Of a stretch of 50,401 bases of DNA, positions 40,169-49,500 are shown in pieces. Made by a program: the position numbers and the translations under genes. Position 1 is the stretch's first letter, and the number at the start of each line of letters is the position of its first letter. Source of the stretch: an uncultured Pseudomonadota bacterium (GTDB taxonomy: Bacteria; Myxococcota_A; UBA796; SXON01); NCBI GenBank assembly GCA_903844155.1, contig CAIMSU010000242.1, positions 1 to 50,401 of the forward strand. The letters run 5' to 3'. The notes beneath the pieces were generated by a model. The model searched no databases. It had not been told where the DNA came from and worked only from the letters and a program-made list of their open reading frames with translations.

Positions 40169-40963
40169 TCACGTCCGCAGCCAGTGGACGATCTGGACGA
40201 TGAGGATCTCCTCGATGAACACGATGAACATCGCGAGCACGACCGACGCGTTCGCCGCGCGGCCGACGCCTTCCGTGCCGGACGTGGCATTGTAGCCTTT
40301 GTAGCAGGCGATGATGCCGATGGTGAGCCCAAAGACGAAGGACTTGCTGACGGACGAGGCGACGTCCAGGTAGGTGATCGTCGAGAAGCCCGACTTCAGG
40401 AACGCGGCCAGGCTCGTCGCCTCGTTGCCGTGAACGTTCAGGTACGACCCCGTCATCCCCACGAAGCAGCAGTAGATCATCAGCGACGGCACCATGAACG
40501 TGGTCGCGATGGTTCGCGTGACCACGAGGTACTTGAACGGGTTGATCGCCGAGACCTCCATCGCCTCGATCTGCTCCGTCACCTTCATCGACCCGAGCTC
40601 GGCGCCGATGGACGAGCCCACCTTGCCCGCGCAGATGAGCGCGGTGATCAGCGGCGCGAGCGATCGCAACAAGGCGACCGTGATGAGCGACGGTAACCAG
40701 GATGTCGCCCCGAACGCCGCCAGTGACGGCCGCGACTGCTTGGTGAAGACGATGCCGGTGATGAACCCGGTGAGCGTGATGAGCGGGATCGACCGGACGC
40801 CGACCTCGTAGCACTGGCGGATGATCTCGCGCAGGTGGAAGGGCGGCCGGACCGCCTCGAGCAGGAAACTCCCGAAGAACCTCGCACCATCGTACACACC
40901 CGTAAAGAACGAGTCGACGCCGCGCGCGATGACGACGGTCCTGCGTCGGGGCTTCGGGGGCAA
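40169..40963 (-). CDS. mlaE: lipid ABC transporter permease MlaE-like
   Basis: The product is 264 aa with five to six membrane segments and the MlaE family core: GVRSIPLITLTGFITGIV, AGKVGSSIGAELGSMKVTEQ and IEAMEVSAINPFKYLVVTR. It is the membrane part of the phospholipid transporter that keeps outer-membrane asymmetry. The only reasonable start is TTG 40963, after AGAGAG, because the frame closes further upstream. It is first in the mlaE-mlaF-mlaD order; no mlaB/mlaC-type genes follow. Confidence 0.93.
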   Translation of the reverse strand: MPPKPRRRTVVIARGVDSFFTGVYDGARFFGSFLLEAVRPPFHLREIIRQCYEVGVRSIPLITLTGFITGIVFTKQSRPSLAAFGATSWLPSLITVALLRSLAPLITALICAGKVGSSIGAELGSMKVTEQIEAMEVSAINPFKYLVVTRTIATTFMVPSLMIYCCFVGMTGSYLNVHGNEATSLAAFLKSGFSTITYLDVASSVSKSFVFGLTIGIIACYKGYNATSGTEGVGRAANASVVLAMFIVFIEEILIVQIVHWLRT

Positions 40964-41067
40964 GGTCTCTCTCGTTGGACGACCGCGCGCGGTCGGGTGG
41001 GGACGATAGAACGGGCCCCCGCCAGCTTACTCGCTCGGGACGCTCTCGCAAGGTCGGCGGTTCGGGC

Positions 41068-42198
41068 TCAGGCCTCCGGCGACCGCCAACCGGTGATCCA
41101 CCCCGGCACCGCCTCGCCGCTCATCGGCGCGGCGACGTAATGCCCCTGCGCTGCGTCGCAGGCGCCCCGGACCAGCTCCCAGTCATCCTCGTCCTCGACA
41201 CCGAGCGCCACCACCTTCATGCGGAGGTATCGGGCAACGCCGCAGCTTGCCTCAAAGATCGCCCGCAGCGCTGGGTCGTGCGCTGCGCCGTGGACGAAGC
41301 ACCGGTCGATCTTGAGCTCGTCGTAGGGAAAGGCATGGAGCTGGTCGAGGGTGGTGCGACTCATGCCGAACTCGTCGACGGCGAGACGCACGCCGCTGTC
41401 ATGCAACGCGTGCAGGGCCGTGAGGCGCGCAAGCGGGTTGGCGCTCACGTGAGCCGCCGGAACCTCAAGCCGCAGGCGGGTCAGCGGGACCGATCGGGCG
41501 CGTGCCTGCTCCACGAGCATGGTCGCGAACGAGGGGTCTGCGAGGTTCGCGGTGGCCACGTTCACCGCGATGTCCAGGTCGATCCCCGAAGCGCGCCAGC
41601 GCTGCGCGTCGTCCAGGGCCCGCGTGAGCACGACGCGGGCGATCTGGGGCATCAACGCCCGATCCGCTGCGGTGGGAAGGAACTCCTCGGAGGTCAAGAG
41701 CCCGGCCGTAGGGTGATTCCAACGCACCAGCGCCTCGACGCCGGTCACGGCACCCGTGCGCACGTCCACCCGGGGCTGGTAGGCGTTCGTGAGCTGTCCC
41801 TGCGCGATCGCGCGGCGCAGGCCGACGGCGAGCAAGCCCGCGAGCGCCTCATCCAGGACGGGCCGACTGAGCGCCGCCACCACGTCGAGGTGCCCGGCCT
41901 GCGCGAGCGCTGCGTTCAGGGCGTGCTCGCAGGCTGGGCGAACGATCGCGATCCGCCCCCGGTAGTCGAGCCGGGCGAGGTGGCTGATCACGGCAACGCC
42001 GTCCTCGCGCTGCAGGTCGCAGACGATGAGGCCGATGGGCTCGACGCCGGCCTCGACGAGACGCACCGCCTCCACGCTGGACGAACACGCGATCACGTCG
42101 CCGCACCCGAGACCGAGCAACCGCGCAGCGAGCTCACGGAGCGCCTGGGCGTTGGAGTCGATCAGCAGGAGCTTCACGGCGCGGTCCGGAGCAGGCAC
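41068..42198 (-). CDS. response regulator with degenerate EAL domain
   Basis: The product is 376 aa. A receiver domain (LLLIDSN, phospho-acceptor Asp61) is followed by an EAL domain from about residue 130. EALVRWNHP keeps the EAL motif, but other catalytic positions have changed: LEITE reads LEVPA, DDFG reads DEFG, and AEGVE reads ALGVE. Loss of metal-binding Glu residues suggests it binds c-di-GMP or a partner instead of cleaving it. The start is GTG 42198 or GTG 42177. It lies 72 bases after the response regulator 42271-42912 on the same strand. Confidence 0.85.
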   Translation of the reverse strand: MPAPDRAVKLLLIDSNAQALRELAARLLGLGCGDVIACSSSVEAVRLVEAGVEPIGLIVCDLQREDGVAVISHLARLDYRGRIAIVRPACEHALNAALAQAGHLDVVAALSRPVLDEALAGLLAVGLRRAIAQGQLTNAYQPRVDVRTGAVTGVEALVRWNHPTAGLLTSEEFLPTAADRALMPQIARVVLTRALDDAQRWRASGIDLDIAVNVATANLADPSFATMLVEQARARSVPLTRLRLEVPAAHVSANPLARLTALHALHDSGVRLAVDEFGMSRTTLDQLHAFPYDELKIDRCFVHGAAHDPALRAIFEASCGVARYLRMKVVALGVEDEDDWELVRGACDAAQGHYVAAPMSGEAVPGWITGWRSPEA

Positions 42199-42270
42199 AT
42201 CGTCTGGGCCTATCGGACCCGCCCGGCGCCGTGGATAGGGGCTGACCCCTAAATCCGTCGTCTGTTGCCC

Positions 42271-42912
42271 CTAATCCAGCCCGATGATCCCCCGCCGCAC
42301 CGCCCAGCGCACCAGCTCGGGGCCGGCGATGTTGAGCTTTCGGAGGAGGTTGGACCGATGGATCTCCACGGTCCGGGCGCTGACGTGAAGGCGCCTGCCA
42401 ATTTCGGCGTTGGCGTGTCCCTCCGCCGCGAGCTGGAGCACCTCCCGCTCGCGGGCCGTGAGCGTGTCGTAGGGATCCCCGGGAACAGCGGGCTGGTTCG
42501 CATAGGCTTCCACCGCGCGGTCCGCAAACGGGTGGCTCAAGTAACGGCGACCGGCAGCGATGGCCTCCACGGCGCGAAGGAGCTCGGTCACCGCGGTATC
42601 CTTGAGCACGTACCCGTACGCCCCCGCCCGCAGCGAGGCGAGGACGTACGCCTCGTTGGCGTGCGTTGACAGCATCAGCACCCGCGTCGGGCCGCCCGCC
42701 ACCGCGATCTGCCGGCACACCTCGATGCCGTTGAGCCCCGGCAGCATGACGTCCAGGACCAGGACGTCGGGCGTGAGCCGCTGCACCAGTTCGGCCACCC
42801 GGAGCCCGTCCGAAGCCTGCCCGACGATCTCACAGCGACCCTCGGCGCAAAGCACCGCGCGCAGTCCTTCGCGGACCAACGCATGGTCGTCGCACAGCAC
42901 CGCCCGGATCAT
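42271..42912 (-). CDS. NarL/FixJ-type response regulator (module A)
   Basis: The product is 213 aa. The receiver has CDDH (7-10), Asp54 in LVLDVMLPG and Lys in YVLKDTA; the output is a LuxR helix-turn-helix with LTAREREVLQLAAEG and VSARTVEIHRSNLLRKL. The ATG overlaps the stop of the histidine kinase gene by 4 bases, so the two form a cognate pair. It is a clear paralog of 49497-50141, with identical stretches such as PGLNGIEVCRQ and HANEAYV. Confidence 0.95.
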   Translation of the reverse strand: MIRAVLCDDHALVREGLRAVLCAEGRCEIVGQASDGLRVAELVQRLTPDVLVLDVMLPGLNGIEVCRQIAVAGGPTRVLMLSTHANEAYVLASLRAGAYGYVLKDTAVTELLRAVEAIAAGRRYLSHPFADRAVEAYANQPAVPGDPYDTLTAREREVLQLAAEGHANAEIGRRLHVSARTVEIHRSNLLRKLNIAGPELVRWAVRRGIIGLD

Positions 42913-44372
42913 CCGCTGGCCCCGGCGACGTCGCGGACGGGCAGGCGGACGAGGATTGCGGTGCCGTTCGCACCCGTCTCCACCGTCACCTCGCCACCAA
43001 CGCGGGCGGCGCGCTCACGCATGCCGTCGAGGCCCAGCGTGGCGGGCGGCGTCGCCGCGGATTCGGGAGGGGCGCCCGGGTCGACGGGGCGTGGTGAAAA
43101 CCCGCGTCCACTGTCCTCGATCTCGATGGTGAGGTAGGTCGCGTCCGCGGAGGCCGAGACGCTCACCCCGCTTGCCCCGCTGTGCCGGGCCACGTTCGTG
43201 AGCGCCTCCTGCACGATGCGAAAGGCGGTGGTCTCCGTCGCCACGGAGAACCGCCGGTCGATGCCGGCGTGAGCAAAGTCGACGGTCAGTGCCGTGTGAG
43301 CAGAGTAGCGTGAAAAGAGCCCTTCCATGGCCGGTAGCAGCCCGAAATCGTCCAGGATCGCCGGCCGCAGGTCGAGGGAGAGGCGGCGGATCCGGGCGAG
43401 GAGGTCGCTCACCAGGGCCCTGGCGGCAGGAATATGGGCGCTCGGCACCGCCGCGTCGGCAGCCGCAAGGTCGAGGCGGATGGCGAGGAGCGTGAGGATC
43501 TGCCCGACCTCGTCGTGGAGCTCACGTGCGATCGCCCGCCGCTCCTCCTCCTGCGAGGTCACGAGCCGCTCGTGGGCGTCTGTCAGCGCCGACAGCGCCT
43601 GGGCACGCTCGGCCTGGAGGCGACGTTCAGCCGTCAGGTCGCGGAAGACGCTCACCTGGAGCTGGGCGCCGTCGAGGGTCACGCGCCGGGACGTGAGCTG
43701 TGCGGGGATCGTCCGCTGGGGCGTGTGAACGTCGTCCTCGTAGCGGACGAACCCGGAGCCGATGAGCTCCGCCCGCGCGGCCGCGAGCCTGGGCGTCTCG
43801 GTCATCCGGAAGAGGTCGAGGACCGGCCGGCCTTCCATCTCGGCGCGGCTGAGCCCGGTGAGGGCAGCGGCGGCGGCGTTCGCCTCCACGACCCGACCAG
43901 GGCGCCCGGATGCGTCGAGCTCAAACGCAACGACCGCGTCTGCAACAGCGTCGAACAGCGCCCGATAGCGCGCCTCGCTGGCGCGGAGTTCACGTTCGGC
44001 TGCATTGCGTGGGCGCAGATCCCGAAGCACGACGACGGCGACATCCTGGTCGTCGACGGTGGCGAGGCGGCTGGACGCCTCGACGGGCACCAGATCGCCC
44101 GACGGCGTCCGCACCGTGGCCTCGTAGATCGCCGAGCCGGTCGCGCGGAGCCGCGCCAGGTGCTCGGGGTAGGTGGGGTTCAGGTCGCGGGGGATGAAGT
44201 CCGGCATCTGCTGGTCGAGGCGCACCCTGGGGACGATCCCGAGGAGGCGGACCGCGTCGGCGTTCGCGTCGAGGACCAGGCCGGGCCCGTCGGCGCCGAG
44301 CTCGACGACCACCGCCGCGACGCCGATGGCCTCGAACAAGAGCCGGGCGCGGGACGCTTGTGCGGTCAGCAT
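42909..44372 (-). CDS. PAS-PAS histidine kinase, HisKA_3 (NarX-like) type
   Basis: The product is 487 aa, cytoplasmic, with no membrane helix. Two PAS domains (about residues 8-118 and 135-248) are followed by a HisKA_3 helix with phospho-His286 in ARELHDEVGQ and an ATPase domain with NVARHSGA, EDSGRGF and GLDGMRERA. ATG 44372 begins the first PAS; the frame runs on to 44936 but only shadows the divergent giant kinase. It feeds the overlapping regulator 42271-42912. Its kinase core is closely similar to the C terminus of 44431-49500. Confidence 0.92.
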   Translation of the reverse strand: MLTAQASRARLLFEAIGVAAVVVELGADGPGLVLDANADAVRLLGIVPRVRLDQQMPDFIPRDLNPTYPEHLARLRATGSAIYEATVRTPSGDLVPVEASSRLATVDDQDVAVVVLRDLRPRNAAERELRASEARYRALFDAVADAVVAFELDASGRPGRVVEANAAAAALTGLSRAEMEGRPVLDLFRMTETPRLAAARAELIGSGFVRYEDDVHTPQRTIPAQLTSRRVTLDGAQLQVSVFRDLTAERRLQAERAQALSALTDAHERLVTSQEEERRAIARELHDEVGQILTLLAIRLDLAAADAAVPSAHIPAARALVSDLLARIRRLSLDLRPAILDDFGLLPAMEGLFSRYSAHTALTVDFAHAGIDRRFSVATETTAFRIVQEALTNVARHSGASGVSVSASADATYLTIEIEDSGRGFSPRPVDPGAPPESAATPPATLGLDGMRERAARVGGEVTVETGANGTAILVRLPVRDVAGASG

Positions 44373-44430
44373 GCGGGAGCGCTTAGCGCGGCGAGGAGGC
44401 GCCGCGGGCGGGTTTCGGGTAGGGACGGCG
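44373..44430. promoter_or_regulatory. 58-bp divergent region between two kinase modules
   Basis: Only 58 bases separate the start codons of the two divergent histidine kinase genes, so their promoters must overlap each other or the coding ends. An AGGGA ribosome site precedes ATG 44431. No clear promoter hexamers are seen. Confidence 0.4.
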
Positions 44431-47400
44431 ATGCCCGTCCCAGAGCTCCCCGGCTTCCTCCGTGCCGAGCCGTTGTACCGCAACGACCGGATGATCTGGG
44501 TCCGTGCCGTGCGAGCCGGCGACGGCGCCCGCGTCGTGCTGAAGAGCGTGGTGCCGGGGACCACGGATCCGTGGGCGCGCCAGCGGCTGGGCCACGAGGC
44601 GCTCATTCTCGGCCAGTTGCGGGTTCCCGGCGTGGTTCGAAGCCACGGTGTCGTGCTCACAGGCCTCGGCCCCACGCTGGTTCTCGACGATGTGGGCACG
44701 TCCACACCCGTGCCACCCGGCGGGGTCCCCCTTCTGGATGCGCTGCGAGACGTTTCGCAGCTCGCGCGGACCGTCGCGGGCCTGCACGCGGCCGGCGTCT
44801 GCCACCGCGACGTCCGGCCTACCCACGTCGTGCGCGACCCCCAAACGAACGCCCTCACGTTGATCGGATTCGGACTCGCCACCCGGCTCACGCGCACCAC
44901 GTCCGAGGCGGTGCCGCTCAGCCGGCTGGAGGGCACGCTGGGCTACCTCTCCCCGGAGCAGTCAGGGCGCATGAACCGGGCGGTCGACTGGCGGACGGAC
45001 CTCTACTCCATCGGCGTCACGCTCTACGAGCTGCTGGTTGGACGCCGACCCTTTGAGTCAGCGGACCCAGCCGAGCTGCTGCACGCGACCGTCGCCCGGC
45101 TCCCCCGTCCGCCGCACGTCCTCCGCCCGGGCATGCCCGCGGTCGTCTCCCGCATCGTTCTACGTCTGCTCGCCAAGGATGCCGAAGACCGGTACCAGAA
45201 CGCGCTCGCCCTCGCCGCCGATCTCGACCACTGCTGCACGGAGCTCCTGGGTCGCGGCGCCATCGAGCCCTTTGAGATCGGCAGTGGCGACCGGCGCCAG
45301 GCGTTCTCCCTGCCCGCGCGCCTGTACGGTCGGGATGCCGCGCTCGGCCGCCTCGACGCCGCACTGGAGCGGTCCTACGCTGGCGAGTCCGTCTTCGTCT
45401 CCATCTGCGGCCCAGCGGGCATCGGAAAGACCGCGCTCTGCCGGGAGCTTCAGCGCCGGGTGGGCGAGGGCGGGTTGATGGCCAGCGGGGTGAGCAATCC
45501 CACGGATGGTTCGCCTTACGCGCCAATTGTGCAGATCCTGCGCTCCATCCGCCGCAGCGTGGCGCACGGGCCGCGCGACCGCTGGGCCTTTCATCAGGAG
45601 CGGCTGCTACGGGCGGTCGGCGGCGACGGGGCCCTGCTGCTCAGGCTCGTCCCCGAGCTGCGGCCGATGCTCGGCGGCGAGCCGGACGGGGGCGACGTTG
45701 CGTTGAGCGACGCGCGTGAGCGGATGCTCGCGATGCTCGTGCGGCTGCTGCGGGGCTACCACGACGCGGAGACGCCCTTCGTCGCGCTTTTTGACGACCT
45801 TCAATGGGCGGATCCAGGCACCCTGGACGTGCTCGAGCGACTGATCACGGCCGACCCACGTGGCGGCCCGCTCGTGGTGCTGGCGTGGCGCGAGGAGGCG
45901 GGCGTGGCCGCGCCGGGCCTCAAACGCCTGGGCGCCAGCCCCGTCGAGGTGCTTCGCCTTGGCCCGCTCGATCTCGCGGACGTGGGCGAGCTGGTTGCCC
46001 AGGCGCTGGGGAGGTCGACCTCGGACGTCGGGGAGTTGGCGTTGGCGGTGCGCGAGAAGACCTCCGGCCACCCGTTTTTCGTGCGGGAGTTGCTCGCGCG
46101 CCTGGCCACGGACGCGATCGTGAGCTTCGACCCGATGGCGCAGCGCTGGGAATGGTCGATGGAGCGGGTGCTGGCGGTCCCGCCCGCGGGCGACGTCGTC
46201 GAGCTGCTGGCGCAGGTGCTGGCGCAGCTGCCCGAGCGCGTGCGGGGGGTGCTGCGGGTCGCGGCGTCGGTCGGGCGGCGGTTTGATCTGGCCGCCGTCG
46301 CGACCGTCGCCCGCGTCGATCTGGCGGAGGCCTGTCGCCGGATCCTGTCCGCGATCCAGGCCGGGGTCGTCACGGCACCGGCGAACGTGCTTCTCGTCGT
46401 CGAGGTGACTGCAGCGGACGAGCGGAGGGGCACGGCAGCGGCGGGGGCAGGGGTCGAGCCGCTGATCCTGTCGTTCGTCCACGACGAAGTGGTGCGAGCC
46501 GCCCTCGGGCCTGTGCCGACGTGGGAGCAGGCGGCGGTGCGGGTAGCCGTCGGGCGCGTGTTGCTTCACCGCTGGCACGTGTCTGGAGGGTCGCCGTTTC
46601 CGGCGGCAGACCTGCTTCGCGACGCGCCCCCCTCGCAGGATCCGGCCGAACGCCGCCTCATCGCGGAGGTTGCCATGGTTGCCGGCGGCCAGGCGGCCGA
46701 TGCCCTCGCGTTCCCCACCGCGATGCGGTACTTCCAGTCCGGGGTGCGGGCGTTGGGGGCCGACGGGTGGGAGCGGTCGCACGATCTGGCGTTCGAGCTG
46801 CACTTGCGAGCGGCAGAGGCCTCGCGCATGTGTCCGCTGGACACGCGATCCATCGATTTCGTGGCCGAGGCGATGCGTGGCACCACGGACGTGCTTCAGC
46901 GGACCGCGCTGCAGCGTGTCCGGATGCTCGATCACGCCGCCCGATATGAGTTTGATGTCGCGCTGAACCTCACGTTGGAGGCCCTGTCCTGGGTTGACGT
47001 GCGCCTTCCACGGGGCGCCAACCTCGGGCACGTGGCGCTCGCGGTGGCCCGGACGACCTGGCATGTGCGCGGCATGACGCTGGAGCGGCTCCGGGCGCTG
47101 CCCGAGAACCGGAATCCGCGGGTTGCCCGGGCGATGGAGCTGCTGGCCGACGCTGCGTCGGTGACGTATTACTCCGATCCGCTGCTGCTGCCGATCCTGC
47201 TGTGTCGCATGGTGGATTTGAGCCTGGAGCATGGCGTGTCCGGGACGACCGCTTTCGGTTGCGCGGGCTGGGCGTTCCTGCAGGTCGTCACTCGGAATTC
47301 GCTGCGGGGGGCGCAGCTCTGGGGCGCGTTCGCCCGCGAGCTCGTCTACCGGTTCAACGACCGTCGCATGGCGCCGAAGGTCGAACTGATGGTCATCGGC

Positions 47401-49500
47401 TTCGTCGACGCGCTCACCCAACCGCTCGCCTCGCTCGTGGCTCCGTTTCAGCGAGCAGGGCAGGCGGCACGCGCGGTGGGTGACGCCGAGTACGCGGCGC
47501 TCTGTGCGATGAATCAGCTCAATTTCTCGCTCATCGGCGGGGTCGACCTGGCCGAAGTCGGGCGACGAGGGGAGGCAGCGCTCGCCGTATGCCGGGAGAT
47601 GGGGCAGGAGATGCCGACGAACGCCAGCTTGCTGACGATGCAGTTTGTGGACTGCGTCAGTGGCCGCGCGCCAGACCGGCTCGTGCTGAAGGGCGCGCAC
47701 GCGGACGAGGCGCGAATGACCGAACGGATGCGGGTGTGCGGCGACAAGTCCGGCATGGCGACCTTGCTGCTTCATCGCGCGCACCTCTGCGTCTTGTTCG
47801 GGGACGCAGCGCAGGCCGTCGCAGCGGTGGTGGCAGCCGGGCCGGCGCTCGCCGACTGGCCGGGCGCGCCCCAGGTTCCGCCGTTCCTGCTGCACAGCGG
47901 CCTTGCGTGGATCCGGCAGATGCGGGAGACCGGCCGGGTCGGTGGCGCACCGCTGCGGGCGGCTCGCCGGGTACACCGCAAGCTCGCGGCCATGGCGCTT
48001 CAGGCACCGCTGAACCACGCGCACAAGGCCCGACTTCTGGAGGCGGAGCTTCTCGATCTGCGCGGCGACGTGGCGGCGGCGCAGCTGGTCTACGAGGAGG
48101 CGGTCGGGTTGGCGCGGGCTTCGGGAATGCTGCACGAGGAGGCGCTTTGCCTCGAGCGAGCGGCGCAGGCGGCTCACCGGTTCGGGAACACGAGGCTCGC
48201 GGGGGTGCTCGGCCGGGAGGCGCGGTCGGCGTGGGAGGGCTGGGGCGCGGGTGCGTGCGTGGCTGCGCTCGACGCATCGGGCATCGCGCCGGAACATGGC
48301 GTTGTCGGGGGTGTCCGGGCTGGCCTGCCCGAGTTTGACTCGGTGCTCCGGGCAGCCCAGGCCGTGGCCGGCGAGATCCAGCTCCAGGAATTGCTGCGCA
48401 AGCTGATGCACATCATCCTGGAGAACGCGGGGGCGACGTGGGGGATGCTCGTGCTCAACGTGGGGTGGCGGCTCCTGGTGGCGGCGCGGGCGGAGGCGGC
48501 GGAGTCGGGCAGCATCGCCGTCCTCGTGCACGCTGACCGTCGCCCCGTCTCACAGGAGCGTCCCCTCGCTGATCGGGTCGTGCGCGATGTCGCGCGGACG
48601 GGCGAGGCCATCGTCGTCCACGACGGCGCGAGCGACACCCGGTATTACGCCGAGGCCCTGAACCCACCGCGCTCGGCGCTCTGCGTGCCGGTGCGAAAGG
48701 GCAGTGTCCTGGTTGGGGTGATGTACCTTGAAAACGAGGTCGCCCGGAGCGCCTTCAACGTGGCCCGCAGCGACGTGGTTGGCGTGCTCTGCGCACAGGC
48801 GGCGGCGGCGATCGAGAACGCCTCGCTCTACGAGGATCTCCAGGCGGCGCACGAGCGCCTGGGTCAGGTCTCCCGGCAGCTCGTCGATGCCCAGGAGGCC
48901 GAGCGTCGGGCTGTCGCCCGGGAGCTCCACGACGAGACCGGTCAGGTGCTCACGGCGCTCGCGCTGCAGCTCGATCTGGCCTCGGCCCCGGACCCGTCGG
49001 GCGACTCGCTCAGCACCCTTCGTGGCGCCAGGGAGATCGTCGGCGACCTGATCCAGCGCGTGCGTCGGATCTCGCTTGACCTCCGGCCCGTCATGCTCGA
49101 CGACCTTGGCTTGCTCCCGGCGCTGCTCTGGCTCATCGACCGCTACTCGGAGCACACCGGGCTACGGGTGGAATTCGTGCATGCGGGGCTGGATCGTCGC
49201 TTCCCGGCGGCGATTGAGACCGCTGCCTTTCGGATTGTCCAGGAGGCGCTCACGAACGTTGCGCGACATGCCGCCGTGAACGCCGCGATGGTCTCCGTCT
49301 CGGCCGATCCGGGAACGCTCTCGGTGGAGGTGACGGACCGCGGCGCGGGCTTTGATCCTTCAGCGCTGCCCATCGGGCGTTCGGCCGGCTTGAGCGGGAT
49401 GCGCGAGCGCGCTACGCTCCTCAGCGGGACTTTTGAGGTTCAGAGCGGTCCGGGAGGGACGATGGTGTTTGTGCAGCTTCCGTGCGGGGACCGGTCGTGA
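44431..49500 (+). CDS. protein-kinase-like / AAA ATPase / GAF / histidine kinase giant
   Basis: The product is 1689 aa. Residues 1-270 are a Ser/Thr kinase-like domain with Lys38, Glu56 and HRD (125-127), but the catalytic-loop Asn is His132 and DFG reads GFG (Gly146), so phosphotransfer is doubtful. Next comes an AAA_16 ATPase with Walker A GPAGIGKT (328-335) and LFDDLQWAD near 454, a long helical TPR-like region (about 660-1270), a GAF domain (about 1300-1470) and a HisKA_3/HATPase kinase with phospho-His1500 in ARELHDETGQ. This is the known trifunctional sensor layout. ATG 44431 follows AGGGA. The stop overlaps the regulator start (GTGA). Confidence 0.93.
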   Translation: MPVPELPGFLRAEPLYRNDRMIWVRAVRAGDGARVVLKSVVPGTTDPWARQRLGHEALILGQLRVPGVVRSHGVVLTGLGPTLVLDDVGTSTPVPPGGVPLLDALRDVSQLARTVAGLHAAGVCHRDVRPTHVVRDPQTNALTLIGFGLATRLTRTTSEAVPLSRLEGTLGYLSPEQSGRMNRAVDWRTDLYSIGVTLYELLVGRRPFESADPAELLHATVARLPRPPHVLRPGMPAVVSRIVLRLLAKDAEDRYQNALALAADLDHCCTELLGRGAIEPFEIGSGDRRQAFSLPARLYGRDAALGRLDAALERSYAGESVFVSICGPAGIGKTALCRELQRRVGEGGLMASGVSNPTDGSPYAPIVQILRSIRRSVAHGPRDRWAFHQERLLRAVGGDGALLLRLVPELRPMLGGEPDGGDVALSDARERMLAMLVRLLRGYHDAETPFVALFDDLQWADPGTLDVLERLITADPRGGPLVVLAWREEAGVAAPGLKRLGASPVEVLRLGPLDLADVGELVAQALGRSTSDVGELALAVREKTSGHPFFVRELLARLATDAIVSFDPMAQRWEWSMERVLAVPPAGDVVELLAQVLAQLPERVRGVLRVAASVGRRFDLAAVATVARVDLAEACRRILSAIQAGVVTAPANVLLVVEVTAADERRGTAAAGAGVEPLILSFVHDEVVRAALGPVPTWEQAAVRVAVGRVLLHRWHVSGGSPFPAADLLRDAPPSQDPAERRLIAEVAMVAGGQAADALAFPTAMRYFQSGVRALGADGWERSHDLAFELHLRAAEASRMCPLDTRSIDFVAEAMRGTTDVLQRTALQRVRMLDHAARYEFDVALNLTLEALSWVDVRLPRGANLGHVALAVARTTWHVRGMTLERLRALPENRNPRVARAMELLADAASVTYYSDPLLLPILLCRMVDLSLEHGVSGTTAFGCAGWAFLQVVTRNSLRGAQLWGAFARELVYRFNDRRMAPKVELMVIGFVDALTQPLASLVAPFQRAGQAARAVGDAEYAALCAMNQLNFSLIGGVDLAEVGRRGEAALAVCREMGQEMPTNASLLTMQFVDCVSGRAPDRLVLKGAHADEARMTERMRVCGDKSGMATLLLHRAHLCVLFGDAAQAVAAVVAAGPALADWPGAPQVPPFLLHSGLAWIRQMRETGRVGGAPLRAARRVHRKLAAMALQAPLNHAHKARLLEAELLDLRGDVAAAQLVYEEAVGLARASGMLHEEALCLERAAQAAHRFGNTRLAGVLGREARSAWEGWGAGACVAALDASGIAPEHGVVGGVRAGLPEFDSVLRAAQAVAGEIQLQELLRKLMHIILENAGATWGMLVLNVGWRLLVAARAEAAESGSIAVLVHADRRPVSQERPLADRVVRDVARTGEAIVVHDGASDTRYYAEALNPPRSALCVPVRKGSVLVGVMYLENEVARSAFNVARSDVVGVLCAQAAAAIENASLYEDLQAAHERLGQVSRQLVDAQEAERRAVARELHDETGQVLTALALQLDLASAPDPSGDSLSTLRGAREIVGDLIQRVRRISLDLRPVMLDDLGLLPALLWLIDRYSEHTGLRVEFVHAGLDRRFPAAIETAAFRIVQEALTNVARHAAVNAAMVSVSADPGTLSVEVTDRGAGFDPSALPIGRSAGLSGMRERATLLSGTFEVQSGPGGTMVFVQLPCGDRS

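Noticed and set aside
45607-48531. Long minus-strand open frame opposite the giant kinase
   Set aside because: It has the composition of a GC-rich shadow frame and no domain; the plus strand carries recognisable AAA, GAF and kinase domains.
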